Assembly (NCBI RefSeq): GCF_000373245.1
Contig: NZ_KB890750.1
Coordinates: forward strand, 548,692-612,691
DNA: 64,000 bases
Direction of reading: 5' to 3'
DNA from: Echinicola pacifica DSM 19836
Lineage (GTDB): Bacteria > Bacteroidota > Bacteroidia > Cytophagales > Cyclobacteriaceae
This document shows, piece after piece, positions 56,607 through 64,000 of this stretch. A model generated the notes under the pieces. The model was not told the origin of the DNA. It did not search any database and was given only the letters and a program-made list of their open reading frames with translations. The stretch's first letter is position 1. Each line of letters begins with the position of its first letter. The position numbers were made by a program, and so were the translations under genes.

Positions 56607-57527
56607 ATGTTTAGCGTAGTCATCCCTTTATATAATAAGGAAGATAGTGTAGCAGATACACTGGCTTCTGTATTAGCACAAGAAAATGCTGATTTCGAAG
56701 TCGTCATTGTTAATGATGGTAGCACGGATAGTAGCTTAGATATAGTTAAAGGAATTAATGATAGTCGAATAAAAATATTCGAAAAAGAAAATGGAGGAGT
56801 TTCTTCCGCTCGGAATTACGGAATAGCAAAGTCGGAATTTCCATATATAGCTTTTATGGATGCAGATGATAAATGGAAACCAAACTATTTATCTGAAATG
56901 TCTAAGCTTATAAATGATTACCCTCAGGCAGGCATGTTTACTTGCTACCATTGTACTATTTACAATGGAGAGCAATTAGATATGGAATTAAATATCGAAA
57001 GAGGAATTTTAGATAATTATTTCAAACATTGTCTTAGGTTCCCGATTGCCTGGACATCTTCTACTATAGTAAGAAAAGAAGTTTTTGAGGTTGTCGGGGG
57101 ATTTCCTGTAGGCATGGTTAGTGGTGAAGATGATTATACCTGGGCCAAAATTGCGCTTAAGTATCCTGTAGCTTTCTTGCCTGAAAATTTAAGTATTTAT
57201 CAAAAGGAAGATATTTCCATCATTAGCCGTCGAGGCAAAAGAGATACCTGCAAGGAAACTTGGCAGCATCTGTATACAGAGGATCAGCCTTATGTCAATA
57301 AATACATTGCCATGAAAGCTATTCTAAAAGGAAAAAGGTATTCGTGGGGTGGTCATACTGATATAAGTAAGCAGATCGAAAAAGATTTTAAATATGTCAA
57401 TCAATACACTGACGTCAATCACGATTGGAAACTTTTATTTTACCTTAATAGAACTCCAAATTTTATTAAAAAAATAATCTTAGGTTATAAAAAAGCCGCT
57501 TCGAAATCAAATTATTCTGGATCATGA
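56607..57527 (+). CDS. Glycosyltransferase family 2
   Basis: 306 residues, GT-A fold. Start motif FSVVIPLYNKEDSVADTLAS, nucleotide-sugar motif VIVNDGSTDSSLDIV, the metal DxD in IAFMDADDKWKPNYL, and GGFPVGMVSGEDDYTWAKIAL with the acidic catalytic-base region. It adds a sugar to the growing lipid-linked repeat unit; donor and linkage cannot be read. It overlaps the next gene by four bases. Confidence 0.9.
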   Translation: MFSVVIPLYNKEDSVADTLASVLAQENADFEVVIVNDGSTDSSLDIVKGINDSRIKIFEKENGGVSSARNYGIAKSEFPYIAFMDADDKWKPNYLSEMSKLINDYPQAGMFTCYHCTIYNGEQLDMELNIERGILDNYFKHCLRFPIAWTSSTIVRKEVFEVVGGFPVGMVSGEDDYTWAKIALKYPVAFLPENLSIYQKEDISIISRRGKRDTCKETWQHLYTEDQPYVNKYIAMKAILKGKRYSWGGHTDISKQIEKDFKYVNQYTDVNHDWKLLFYLNRTPNFIKKIILGYKKAASKSNYSGS

Positions 57528-58810
57528 TAATTATTCTCATAGCATTAATATTAATTGGCTATTTCATTTATGATCAAAAGAATTTTATATATGCCTTAAT
57601 GGTATTCTATCTTCTATTTGATATGTTTGATGGTTTTTACAAGGACTTAAAAGTTTTTGCAGCCATCCGTTATGTATTGCCATTAATAATGGTGATTGCT
57701 TATATCATAGCAAATAAGGCTATAAAAGCAAAAGATGGTATCTTCTTCCTTTTATCAGCTTACTTGATTGCCCTAGTAATATTCAATCACGGTCATTTAA
57801 TCCTGTCGGCAAAGACCACCTTTGCAGTTATCATTACTCTTTCAATGGTTATTGTAGGGAGATATTTCGGAACGCAACGTCAGTTCATTACCGAATTTGA
57901 GCCTTTCAATCGTTTTATGTTAATTGCAATACCAATTTATATTGCATATGCTAATATATTCCGTGTGGGTGACTCCTATTCAAGTAGTTTTACCACTGGG
58001 TTTCTAGATACTTCCAGGATGTATATCGCTCCAATAGTTATTTTTATGGGAGTTCACTACGTCCTTAACAGCAAAAAAAATAGCCTGTTTCTTAAAACAG
58101 TGGACATCACCTTCATCACCTTGAATATCATTAACCTAATGGTAATCACCCGTAGGACCTCTGTAGGTATGCTAGCATTTGCCATCATATTATATGCAGT
58201 GATTAACGGAAAGGTTATATTCAAATTAGCTACGGTCTTTGTAATCTTAGTTGGGATAATGATCCTGGCCTATCCCCTATATGAAGGCCAGTTACAGGCT
58301 CAACTTGCTGAACGAGAACGAATTCAGGATGTAGGAAGCTACGAAGACACCGAGCCTCGGTATCAGGAGGTTCTATTTATGATACAGCATTTTGAAAATG
58401 AAAATGATCCCAAACAGGTGTTTTTTGGAGTCCAACTATTTGATACCACGGATTTTGGAATCAGGTATTTTGGATATGGGCGTCCTATTCATAGTGATAT
58501 AAATATGATTATCTACAGTACTGGCTTAATTGGTTTAACCCTCTTCCTATTATTCTTTATCACTTATTTCATTGCAGATAATAGCAAGATCGCCTCAGAA
58601 AACAAGATGATCTATTACCCACTACTCATCATGTTACTTATCGTCCTTATACCAGGAAGATTTATAGGTACATTTACTTTTGGGCCATTACTTATTCTAT
58701 TGCTAAGTGGTACAAAATACTCTCGTTCTAAGAAACGTACTCAAACTATTGTACAGAAGCGGAAAGGAATACCTATGCACCAACGCATAGTTCAAACTCC
58801 AACGACCTGA
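57524..58810 (+). CDS. Polysaccharide polymerase-like membrane protein (Wzy/O-antigen ligase type)
   Basis: 428 residues with about ten to twelve membrane helices and a large extracytoplasmic loop (about 260-320, with AQLAERERIQDVGSYEDTEP). Wzy proteins are poorly conserved; the call rests on topology and on position between a glycosyltransferase and the flippase. Ends with a basic tail (RSKKRTQTIVQKRKG). The start overlaps the GT2 stop (ATGA). Confidence 0.75.
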   Translation: MIIILIALILIGYFIYDQKNFIYALMVFYLLFDMFDGFYKDLKVFAAIRYVLPLIMVIAYIIANKAIKAKDGIFFLLSAYLIALVIFNHGHLILSAKTTFAVIITLSMVIVGRYFGTQRQFITEFEPFNRFMLIAIPIYIAYANIFRVGDSYSSSFTTGFLDTSRMYIAPIVIFMGVHYVLNSKKNSLFLKTVDITFITLNIINLMVITRRTSVGMLAFAIILYAVINGKVIFKLATVFVILVGIMILAYPLYEGQLQAQLAERERIQDVGSYEDTEPRYQEVLFMIQHFENENDPKQVFFGVQLFDTTDFGIRYFGYGRPIHSDINMIIYSTGLIGLTLFLLFFITYFIADNSKIASENKMIYYPLLIMLLIVLIPGRFIGTFTFGPLLILLLSGTKYSRSKKRTQTIVQKRKGIPMHQRIVQTPTT

Positions 58811-58850
58811 TCATCACTTCCTATCCTTTCAAGCAAACAATATCTCTCAA

Positions 58851-60386
58851 ATGAACGCATCAAATAGAGTTGCATTTAACACCTTAATTTTATACTTCAG
58901 AATGTTCCTCACGATGGGGGTGACATTGTATTCTACCAGACTAGTATTAAATGCATTAGGGAGCGTCGATTACGGTATTTTCAACCTTGTTTCTGGAGTT
59001 ATAGTTATGCTGTCATTTTTAAATACAGCAATGTCTATCTCCACCCAACGGTACCTATCTTATAATCAGGGCCGAAAAGATCTAAGTAAGCAGCAGGAGG
59101 TATTTTCTAATAGTCTGTTTTTGCATATGGCTATTGGTACATTCATCGTGATAATATTGGAAATTGCGGGGCTTTTCCTATTTGATGGCTTCCTGAATAT
59201 TCCAGCTGATAGAATCTCCACAGCTAAGAGTATTTATCATTTCATGTCTTTCACTGTATTATTTACCATCCTGGCGGTTCCATTCAATGGCGTATTATCA
59301 TCAAATGAAAATATGCTTTGGATTGCAATTGTAAATATCATTCAGACTTTATTGAAATTTGCCATCGCTCTTCTATTGTATATTATTGCCTATGACAAAT
59401 TGCTTATATATGGATTTTTAACTGCAATAATTGCCGTAATCACATTTGCATTATTTGCAGTTTATTGCTTGAAAAAGTATCCGGAATGTAATCTTAAAGG
59501 ATTGTTCAACCCTAATATTTCCTTCCTAAAAGACATAGGATCATTTGCAGGTTGGAACTTGTTTGGCTCCCTATGCAGCCTTGGAAGAACTCAGGGCCTT
59601 GCTCTAATACTCAACCTTTTCTTTGGCACAGTAGTAAATGCGGCTTACGGGATAGCAAACCAGGTGGGAGCCCAACTATTGTTCTTCTCCAACACTATGC
59701 TTAAAGCCTTGAATCCACAAATCATGAAAAGTGAAGGGGCAGGTGATAGAAAACGTATGTTGAGACTATCTATGATCGCAAGTAAATTTGGCTTGTTCCT
59801 ATTAAGTTTCTTCGCAATACCCGTGATTTTTGAAATGGATAGCATACTTAAGGTGTGGTTGGGGAATGTCCCGGAATACACGATTATATTTTGTCAATTG
59901 GTTTTGATAGCTAGTCTAACTAATCAATTAACTATTGGTCTGCAATCAGCATTACAGGCCACTGGAAAAATAAAAGTTTATCAAATACTGGTGGGCGGAA
60001 TACTTCTATTGAACCTTCCTATTGCCTACTTTTTATTAAAAGGAGGAATGGAACCCTATGCAGTACTTATAAGCTATGTTGTGATTGAGTTTCTTGCCTG
60101 CTCGTTGAGACTATTTGTGGCTAATAAAATGGCTAATCTGAATATCAAAGAATACCTCAATAATGTAATACTAAAAGAGATCATTCCTATTTCTACCATA
60201 ATACTGACTTGCTATTTGACCACTCACTTCCTTGATTTTAATTATAGGTTCTTGTTTACAGGAATATGTTCTGCAATAACCTTTTCGCTAACCATTTACG
60301 GTTTTGGCTTATTGGATCAGGAGAAGCAAATGTTAAAACAACTATTTCAAAAATTACTAATTAAAAGTAAAATTATTGCAGCTTGA
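58851..60386 (+). CDS. Wzx-type polysaccharide flippase (MOP superfamily)
   Basis: 511 residues, twelve to fourteen helices. The MOP/PST start is typical: RVAFNTLILYFRMFLTMGVTLYSTRLVLNALG (about 5-36), followed by YGIFNLVSGVIVMLSFLN and a central NAAYGIANQVGAQLLFFSN. It flips undecaprenyl-linked repeat units to the periplasm for polymerisation. Located 40 bases after the Wzy-like gene. Confidence 0.92.
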   Translation: MNASNRVAFNTLILYFRMFLTMGVTLYSTRLVLNALGSVDYGIFNLVSGVIVMLSFLNTAMSISTQRYLSYNQGRKDLSKQQEVFSNSLFLHMAIGTFIVIILEIAGLFLFDGFLNIPADRISTAKSIYHFMSFTVLFTILAVPFNGVLSSNENMLWIAIVNIIQTLLKFAIALLLYIIAYDKLLIYGFLTAIIAVITFALFAVYCLKKYPECNLKGLFNPNISFLKDIGSFAGWNLFGSLCSLGRTQGLALILNLFFGTVVNAAYGIANQVGAQLLFFSNTMLKALNPQIMKSEGAGDRKRMLRLSMIASKFGLFLLSFFAIPVIFEMDSILKVWLGNVPEYTIIFCQLVLIASLTNQLTIGLQSALQATGKIKVYQILVGGILLLNLPIAYFLLKGGMEPYAVLISYVVIEFLACSLRLFVANKMANLNIKEYLNNVILKEIIPISTIILTCYLTTHFLDFNYRFLFTGICSAITFSLTIYGFGLLDQEKQMLKQLFQKLLIKSKIIAA

Positions 60387-60499
60387 TGATGGACACAAAA
60401 TAAACCTATTCCATAAGACTTGTCTTTTTTAACCACCAGACGGTCATATCGACTTTAACTTTCTAACTTTCTCGTATACCATCACAAAAATATTCAATT

Positions 60500-61402
60500 A
60501 TGAAATTGGCCTATTATAAAGCACCTAAAGGAAATTTTGGAGATGACCTAAACCCATGGTTATGGGAAAAGCTCTTAGACCTTTCAAAGATGGAAGAAGA
60601 ATCCTATTTTTTAGGAATTGGCAGCATATTACATGGCTCGAATAAATTAATTAACAGTATTCCTGCAAATTCAAAAAAAATCGTATTCGGCACAGGTATC
60701 CGACCTAATCACACCCCTATTGCGGTGGACAAGACCTGGGATATTAAGTTCCTAAGAGGCCCATTGTCTTCAGCATATTTAGGAAATGGAAACCCCTATA
60801 TTTCTGATGCTGCCTATGCGCTTTGCTTGACGGAGGAATATGACAGGTTGATTAATCTCCCTAAAAAGCATAATATATCAATTATGCCCTACTATAGATC
60901 ATGTGAGATATATGATTGGGAGAAAATCTCGGAGCAATTGGGTTTTAATTATATATCACCTTTATCAGAGGAAGGTGTTTTACATACTATGGAAGAAATT
61001 GCCTCCTCCAAATTTGTTATAACAGAAGCTATGCATGGAGCAATCTTAGCAGATATTCTTAGAGTTCCATGGCATAGATTTATTTTCACTACTCCCTTTA
61101 CAGAGGGTTCTGGAATTGCTGAATTTAAGTGGATGGATTGGCTTCAAACTATCGATATGAAACAATCTTCCCCTTCTATTGTTCCCTTTTTGAATGATAA
61201 GGGTTTATTAAATAAAGCACTTAGAAAACTTGGGAATAACCAGTTAGTTATTAATTCCTTTAAAAAATCAAATACAAGAGAATTACTTATTGATAATCTT
61301 GCAGAACCAAAAGACTATCGCCTTTCTACTGATTCAAAAATTGATACTATAAAAAATCAGTTTCATGATCAAATAGAAAGTTTAAGATCAACAATGTCAT
61401 AA
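60500..61402 (+). CDS. Polysaccharide pyruvyl transferase family protein
   Basis: 300 residues of the PS_pyruv_trans family (PF04230): MKLAYYKAPKGNFGDDLNPWLW at the start, FGTGIRPN, FLRGPLSSAYLG, SDAAYALCL, and the His-containing TEAMHGAILADILRVPWHRF. It would put a ketal-linked pyruvate from PEP on a sugar, giving the polymer negative charge. The gene is AT-rich. 113 bases separate it from wzx. Confidence 0.87.
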   Translation: MKLAYYKAPKGNFGDDLNPWLWEKLLDLSKMEEESYFLGIGSILHGSNKLINSIPANSKKIVFGTGIRPNHTPIAVDKTWDIKFLRGPLSSAYLGNGNPYISDAAYALCLTEEYDRLINLPKKHNISIMPYYRSCEIYDWEKISEQLGFNYISPLSEEGVLHTMEEIASSKFVITEAMHGAILADILRVPWHRFIFTTPFTEGSGIAEFKWMDWLQTIDMKQSSPSIVPFLNDKGLLNKALRKLGNNQLVINSFKKSNTRELLIDNLAEPKDYRLSTDSKIDTIKNQFHDQIESLRSTMS

Positions 61403-61430
61403 AATTCTCTAAATAGAAAATTTGTACCAT

Positions 61431-62636
61431 ATGAGGAACGTAGCGATAATTGACACCAACAGTACGGGAGCTGATCACGAAATCATTAATGCATCATTAT
61501 TGATAATGACAGCAGAAACCAATAATCAGGTTTTGTATTACGCATCTCGTGCTAGTATTGAAAATATTAAAGGTCACTTAATAAATCAAGGTAAAGCTGA
61601 TCTTCTGGAGAGGGTAGTGTTTAAAAATACATATGTATTTACGGGGAAGAAGACCTATTATAATTATTTAATAAAAATTTTCATAGCCGCACTAATCAAC
61701 ACCAGAATTGCATTATTTGCTAAAAAAGACACCTATTTAATATATAATTTCAATAATATCATTTCTTTGTTCCCATTGAATTTGGTAAGCAAATTATTTA
61801 ACAAAAAAATATTGATGTGTTGCCATGCTGAATTAGAAGCATTGATGATACCTTCTTCCAAGAAACGCTGGAACTTTAGAGCACAGGATTCCTTCTTTAA
61901 AAATTCTAAGATATCCGAATCAATGAATTTCCTGGTATTTGGAGATTCCATTTTGGATAATTTATCTAAAATTCTTCCAGAGAAGAAAATGCTTCATTTT
62001 AAAGCCATTACCCATCCTTATTTCCTAGCTGACGTTTCTCTTGAGGATCTTTCAAAAGAAAATCTTGGAGGAAAAGATGCTATTAAAATTGGAATTGCTG
62101 GCATATTAGATCAAAACAAGGGACTGAATAATTTGCTGGAACTGGTTAAATTATTAAAGCCCACTATGGATCAAGGTCTAGTGGAAATATATACCATTAG
62201 TCGTCTAAAATTTGATAAAAAAATAGTATTGGATCTTGGAGTGAAAATATATAATACCGAGAACAAATTTTACTCAAGGCAAGAATATTTGAATGCTATC
62301 CATCAGATGAATTATATTTATTTGCCATACGATAGGGATAGGTATAAACTAACTGCAAGTGGTGCTGTTTTTGAGGGGATATTTTCTAAAAAACCTATAT
62401 TGGCTCTAAGAAATGATTATTTCGACTTCCTTTTTAATACCTATGGAAATTTCGGATATTTGCATGAAACTAATGAGGAGTTAGCTTCTACCATTGTAAA
62501 TGCAGCAAACAATAAAAGTCAAAATGATTTATTTGATTTGAAATTTCCAGAAATTAAAGAGCGGCTACATCCTTCATTTCTAGCCTATGATTTCAATAAC
62601 ATCATAAATACTAGTTATTTAGCTCCAAATCTATAA
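61431..62636 (+). CDS. Glycosyltransferase, GT4-like (GT-B fold)
   Basis: 401 residues from the ATG at 61431. No strong N-terminal signature, but the C-terminal half looks GT-B: KIGIAGILDQNKGLNNLLEL (donor-domain start), YNTENKFYSRQEYLNAIHQMNYIYLPYD, and ASGAVFEGIFSKKPILALRN (the E-x7-E-like donor site). The N-terminal part (about 90-150) holds hydrophobic stretches. The base composition is the most AT-rich in the window (61741-61800 has 12 G+C of 60), consistent with a transferred eps gene. Confidence 0.72.
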   Translation: MRNVAIIDTNSTGADHEIINASLLIMTAETNNQVLYYASRASIENIKGHLINQGKADLLERVVFKNTYVFTGKKTYYNYLIKIFIAALINTRIALFAKKDTYLIYNFNNIISLFPLNLVSKLFNKKILMCCHAELEALMIPSSKKRWNFRAQDSFFKNSKISESMNFLVFGDSILDNLSKILPEKKMLHFKAITHPYFLADVSLEDLSKENLGGKDAIKIGIAGILDQNKGLNNLLELVKLLKPTMDQGLVEIYTISRLKFDKKIVLDLGVKIYNTENKFYSRQEYLNAIHQMNYIYLPYDRDRYKLTASGAVFEGIFSKKPILALRNDYFDFLFNTYGNFGYLHETNEELASTIVNAANNKSQNDLFDLKFPEIKERLHPSFLAYDFNNIINTSYLAPNL

Positions 62637-62678
62637 CTCCATTATTCGAAATTACAATATACACTCTACTAAATTTTG

Positions 62679-64000
62679 ATGAAGATGCTAGGTTACATTT
62701 TTAAAGATTCTATAGTTCAACCCACTACCACTAAAGTTATAAGCGGTAATGAACTGAACACGCTCATGGAGGATGAAAACTTTAAGGAATCTTGGGATTC
62801 TTTATATGCTTCCTGTCCATGGGCAACTATCTTCCAGGATCGGAAATTCATCTTTTCATGGTATAAGGCAAATCAAACAAGCACTACTCCACTTGTGATT
62901 TTGTCTTATGAAAATTCCATTCTAAAGGGGGTTCTGCCATTGGTAATTGACAAACCTTATTTTAAGGAAAGTTCGTCACAGCAGGTAAAAATAAATGGTG
63001 CTGGTAAATACGATGCTGAATATCAAGCTTGGTTATGTTCAGAAGAATTTAATTATGATTTTATTCATAATGCCTTAACCACTTTATTCACCCATTATCC
63101 AAATGCAAAACTATCTTTGAGATTTATCCCCAGAGTGGATTTGGCATGTGCGATAGTTGAAAACCCCGAATGGAAGAAATATACGGTCATGCAGAAGCAT
63201 CACCGGCCACTTATGGATTTTAAGCTTACTGAAGAGACCAAGCTATTTCGCAAGCGTCACTTAAAGGCCAAGTACAATCGAATATGCCGTGCCGGAAAGC
63301 TGGAGTTTATCAAGGTTTCTGATATCAATGAATTCAAGGAAATACTGGATGAAATACTGGTAAATCTAGATTTTAGGCAGGCAGCCATGTTCAATAAAAT
63401 GCCTTCTAAGAACAATCCGAATCGCTCCGAAATGCTCATTTCCTTGTTTGAAAGGGACATCTTACACGTCACAGCCCTTAAGCTGGACGGAGAAACGATC
63501 TCTTCCATCATTGGTATGAAAGGTAGCGGCTGGATGCACCTGGCGGGACTCATTAGTTACTCCTCTTTTCACAGTAAATATTCTCCTGGTCTGGTACACC
63601 TCTTCCTACTGGGGCAGATGCTTCAGGAAGAAGGTTATGAGTATTTTGACCTTACGCCGGGTTATGATGCCTATAAGGAGCGAGTGTCCACCAGCAGTGA
63701 TGAGGTGGTAGAGCTTAATATCTCCAAGGTCACTCAATATGGCTTTAAGAAATATGTAAGGAAGAAGTTCCACAAAGTCCTTCTCAATTACAATATTCGA
63801 CCAATGACTTTTGATCTTAAGGTTGATAAATTTGCCTATTTGGTCAAAGGCAAGAGCTTGGGATTTGTTCAGAGTTTACTTCCTGCCAAGAAGCAGATTC
63901 CACAAGGAATAAGTAATCCAGAGGAAGCTGGGCTGAAGGTGAATAGAAATAAAATCAAGGATCTGATGAAGTATGATTCTTCCAATACCTTGCTTACTCG
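62679..64000 (+). CDS. GNAT/FemAB-like acyltransferase (BioF2-like), 3' end outside window
   Basis: The frame opens with ATG at 62679 and stays open for 440 codons to the window edge, so the C-terminus is missing. Features: a variable first 200 residues with PWATIFQDRKFIFSWYKAN and GVLPLVI, then a GNAT_like half with LFRKRHLKAKYNRICRAGKL, ALKLDGETISSIIG, GLISYSSFHSKYSPGLVHL, YEYFDLTPGYDAYKERVS. This is the Acetyltransf_6 (CelD/BioL-like) pattern common in Bacteroidota eps loci. It may acylate a sugar or a lipid carrier; substrate unknown. Its G+C is higher than that of the preceding gene. Confidence 0.8.
   Translation, partial: MKMLGYIFKDSIVQPTTTKVISGNELNTLMEDENFKESWDSLYASCPWATIFQDRKFIFSWYKANQTSTTPLVILSYENSILKGVLPLVIDKPYFKESSSQQVKINGAGKYDAEYQAWLCSEEFNYDFIHNALTTLFTHYPNAKLSLRFIPRVDLACAIVENPEWKKYTVMQKHHRPLMDFKLTEETKLFRKRHLKAKYNRICRAGKLEFIKVSDINEFKEILDEILVNLDFRQAAMFNKMPSKNNPNRSEMLISLFERDILHVTALKLDGETISSIIGMKGSGWMHLAGLISYSSFHSKYSPGLVHLFLLGQMLQEEGYEYFDLTPGYDAYKERVSTSSDEVVELNISKVTQYGFKKYVRKKFHKVLLNYNIRPMTFDLKVDKFAYLVKGKSLGFVQSLLPAKKQIPQGISNPEEAGLKVNRNKIKDLMKYDSSNTLLT

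Overview
The window is a chromosomal segment of a Bacteroidota bacterium, most likely Cytophagales-like. The evidence is indirect but consistent: TonB-dependent receptors with carboxypeptidase-type N-domains and PF14905 barrels, DUF4301, DUF3078, DUF4136 and DUF1573 proteins, a 652-residue GyrB, a Bacteroidota-type tryptophan 2,3-dioxygenase, a TAnnTTTG promoter core, and almost no Shine-Dalgarno sites. I see no rRNA or tRNA genes, no IS elements or integrases, and no CRISPR array.

Layout. 1-5.1 kb: the end of an outer-membrane barrel gene, then a ZnuD-like TonB receptor with its partner lipoprotein behind a promoter that contains an inverted-repeat operator. 5.1-7.8 kb: a small lipoprotein, then a quinoprotein sugar dehydrogenase coupled to a cytochrome c. 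8-14.7 kb: a PhzF-fold enzyme, the trkA-trkH potassium system, two small proteins and rmuC. 15-17.3 kb: pxpABC (5-oxoprolinase). 17.5-23.4 kb: a membrane thioredoxin, an esterase, a DUF4301 protein, a patatin and a DUF3078 protein. 23.4-32 kb: DUF202, an SLC13 permease, TerC, convergent ppx and ppk1, and gyrB. 32-39 kb: a CoA-binding protein with an FAD dehydrogenase, tryptophan 2,3-dioxygenase divergent from a glutaryl-CoA-type dehydrogenase, a DUF1573 protein and trpS. 39.2-43.7 kb: an MBOAT acyltransferase, an SGNH-like protein and a PL8 polysaccharide lyase. 44-53 kb: an acidic protein, a phosphohexomutase, truA, egtB-egtD, an aspartoacylase-like deacylase, murB and dCMP deaminase. 53.1-64 kb: an exopolysaccharide locus (export lipoprotein, Wzc-type kinase, GT2, Wzy-like, Wzx, pyruvyltransferase, GT4-like, GNAT/FemAB-like) that runs off the right edge.

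How the genes work together: the eps genes form a Wzx/Wzy-type synthesis and export line. The nearby phosphohexomutase could feed sugar nucleotides to it, and the MBOAT/SGNH/PL8 group could acylate or cut an acidic glycan. Convergent ppx and ppk1 share one strong terminator, and egtB-egtD form a two-gene ergothioneine unit.

Most of the window is ordinary core genome. The most promising observations are the operator embedded in the promoter of the zinc-type receptor unit, the UDP-sugar-pyrophosphorylase-like motifs in the DUF4301 protein, the acyltransferase/lyase group, and a PhzF-like protein lacking the usual catalytic glutamate. I did not find a clearly novel multi-gene system.
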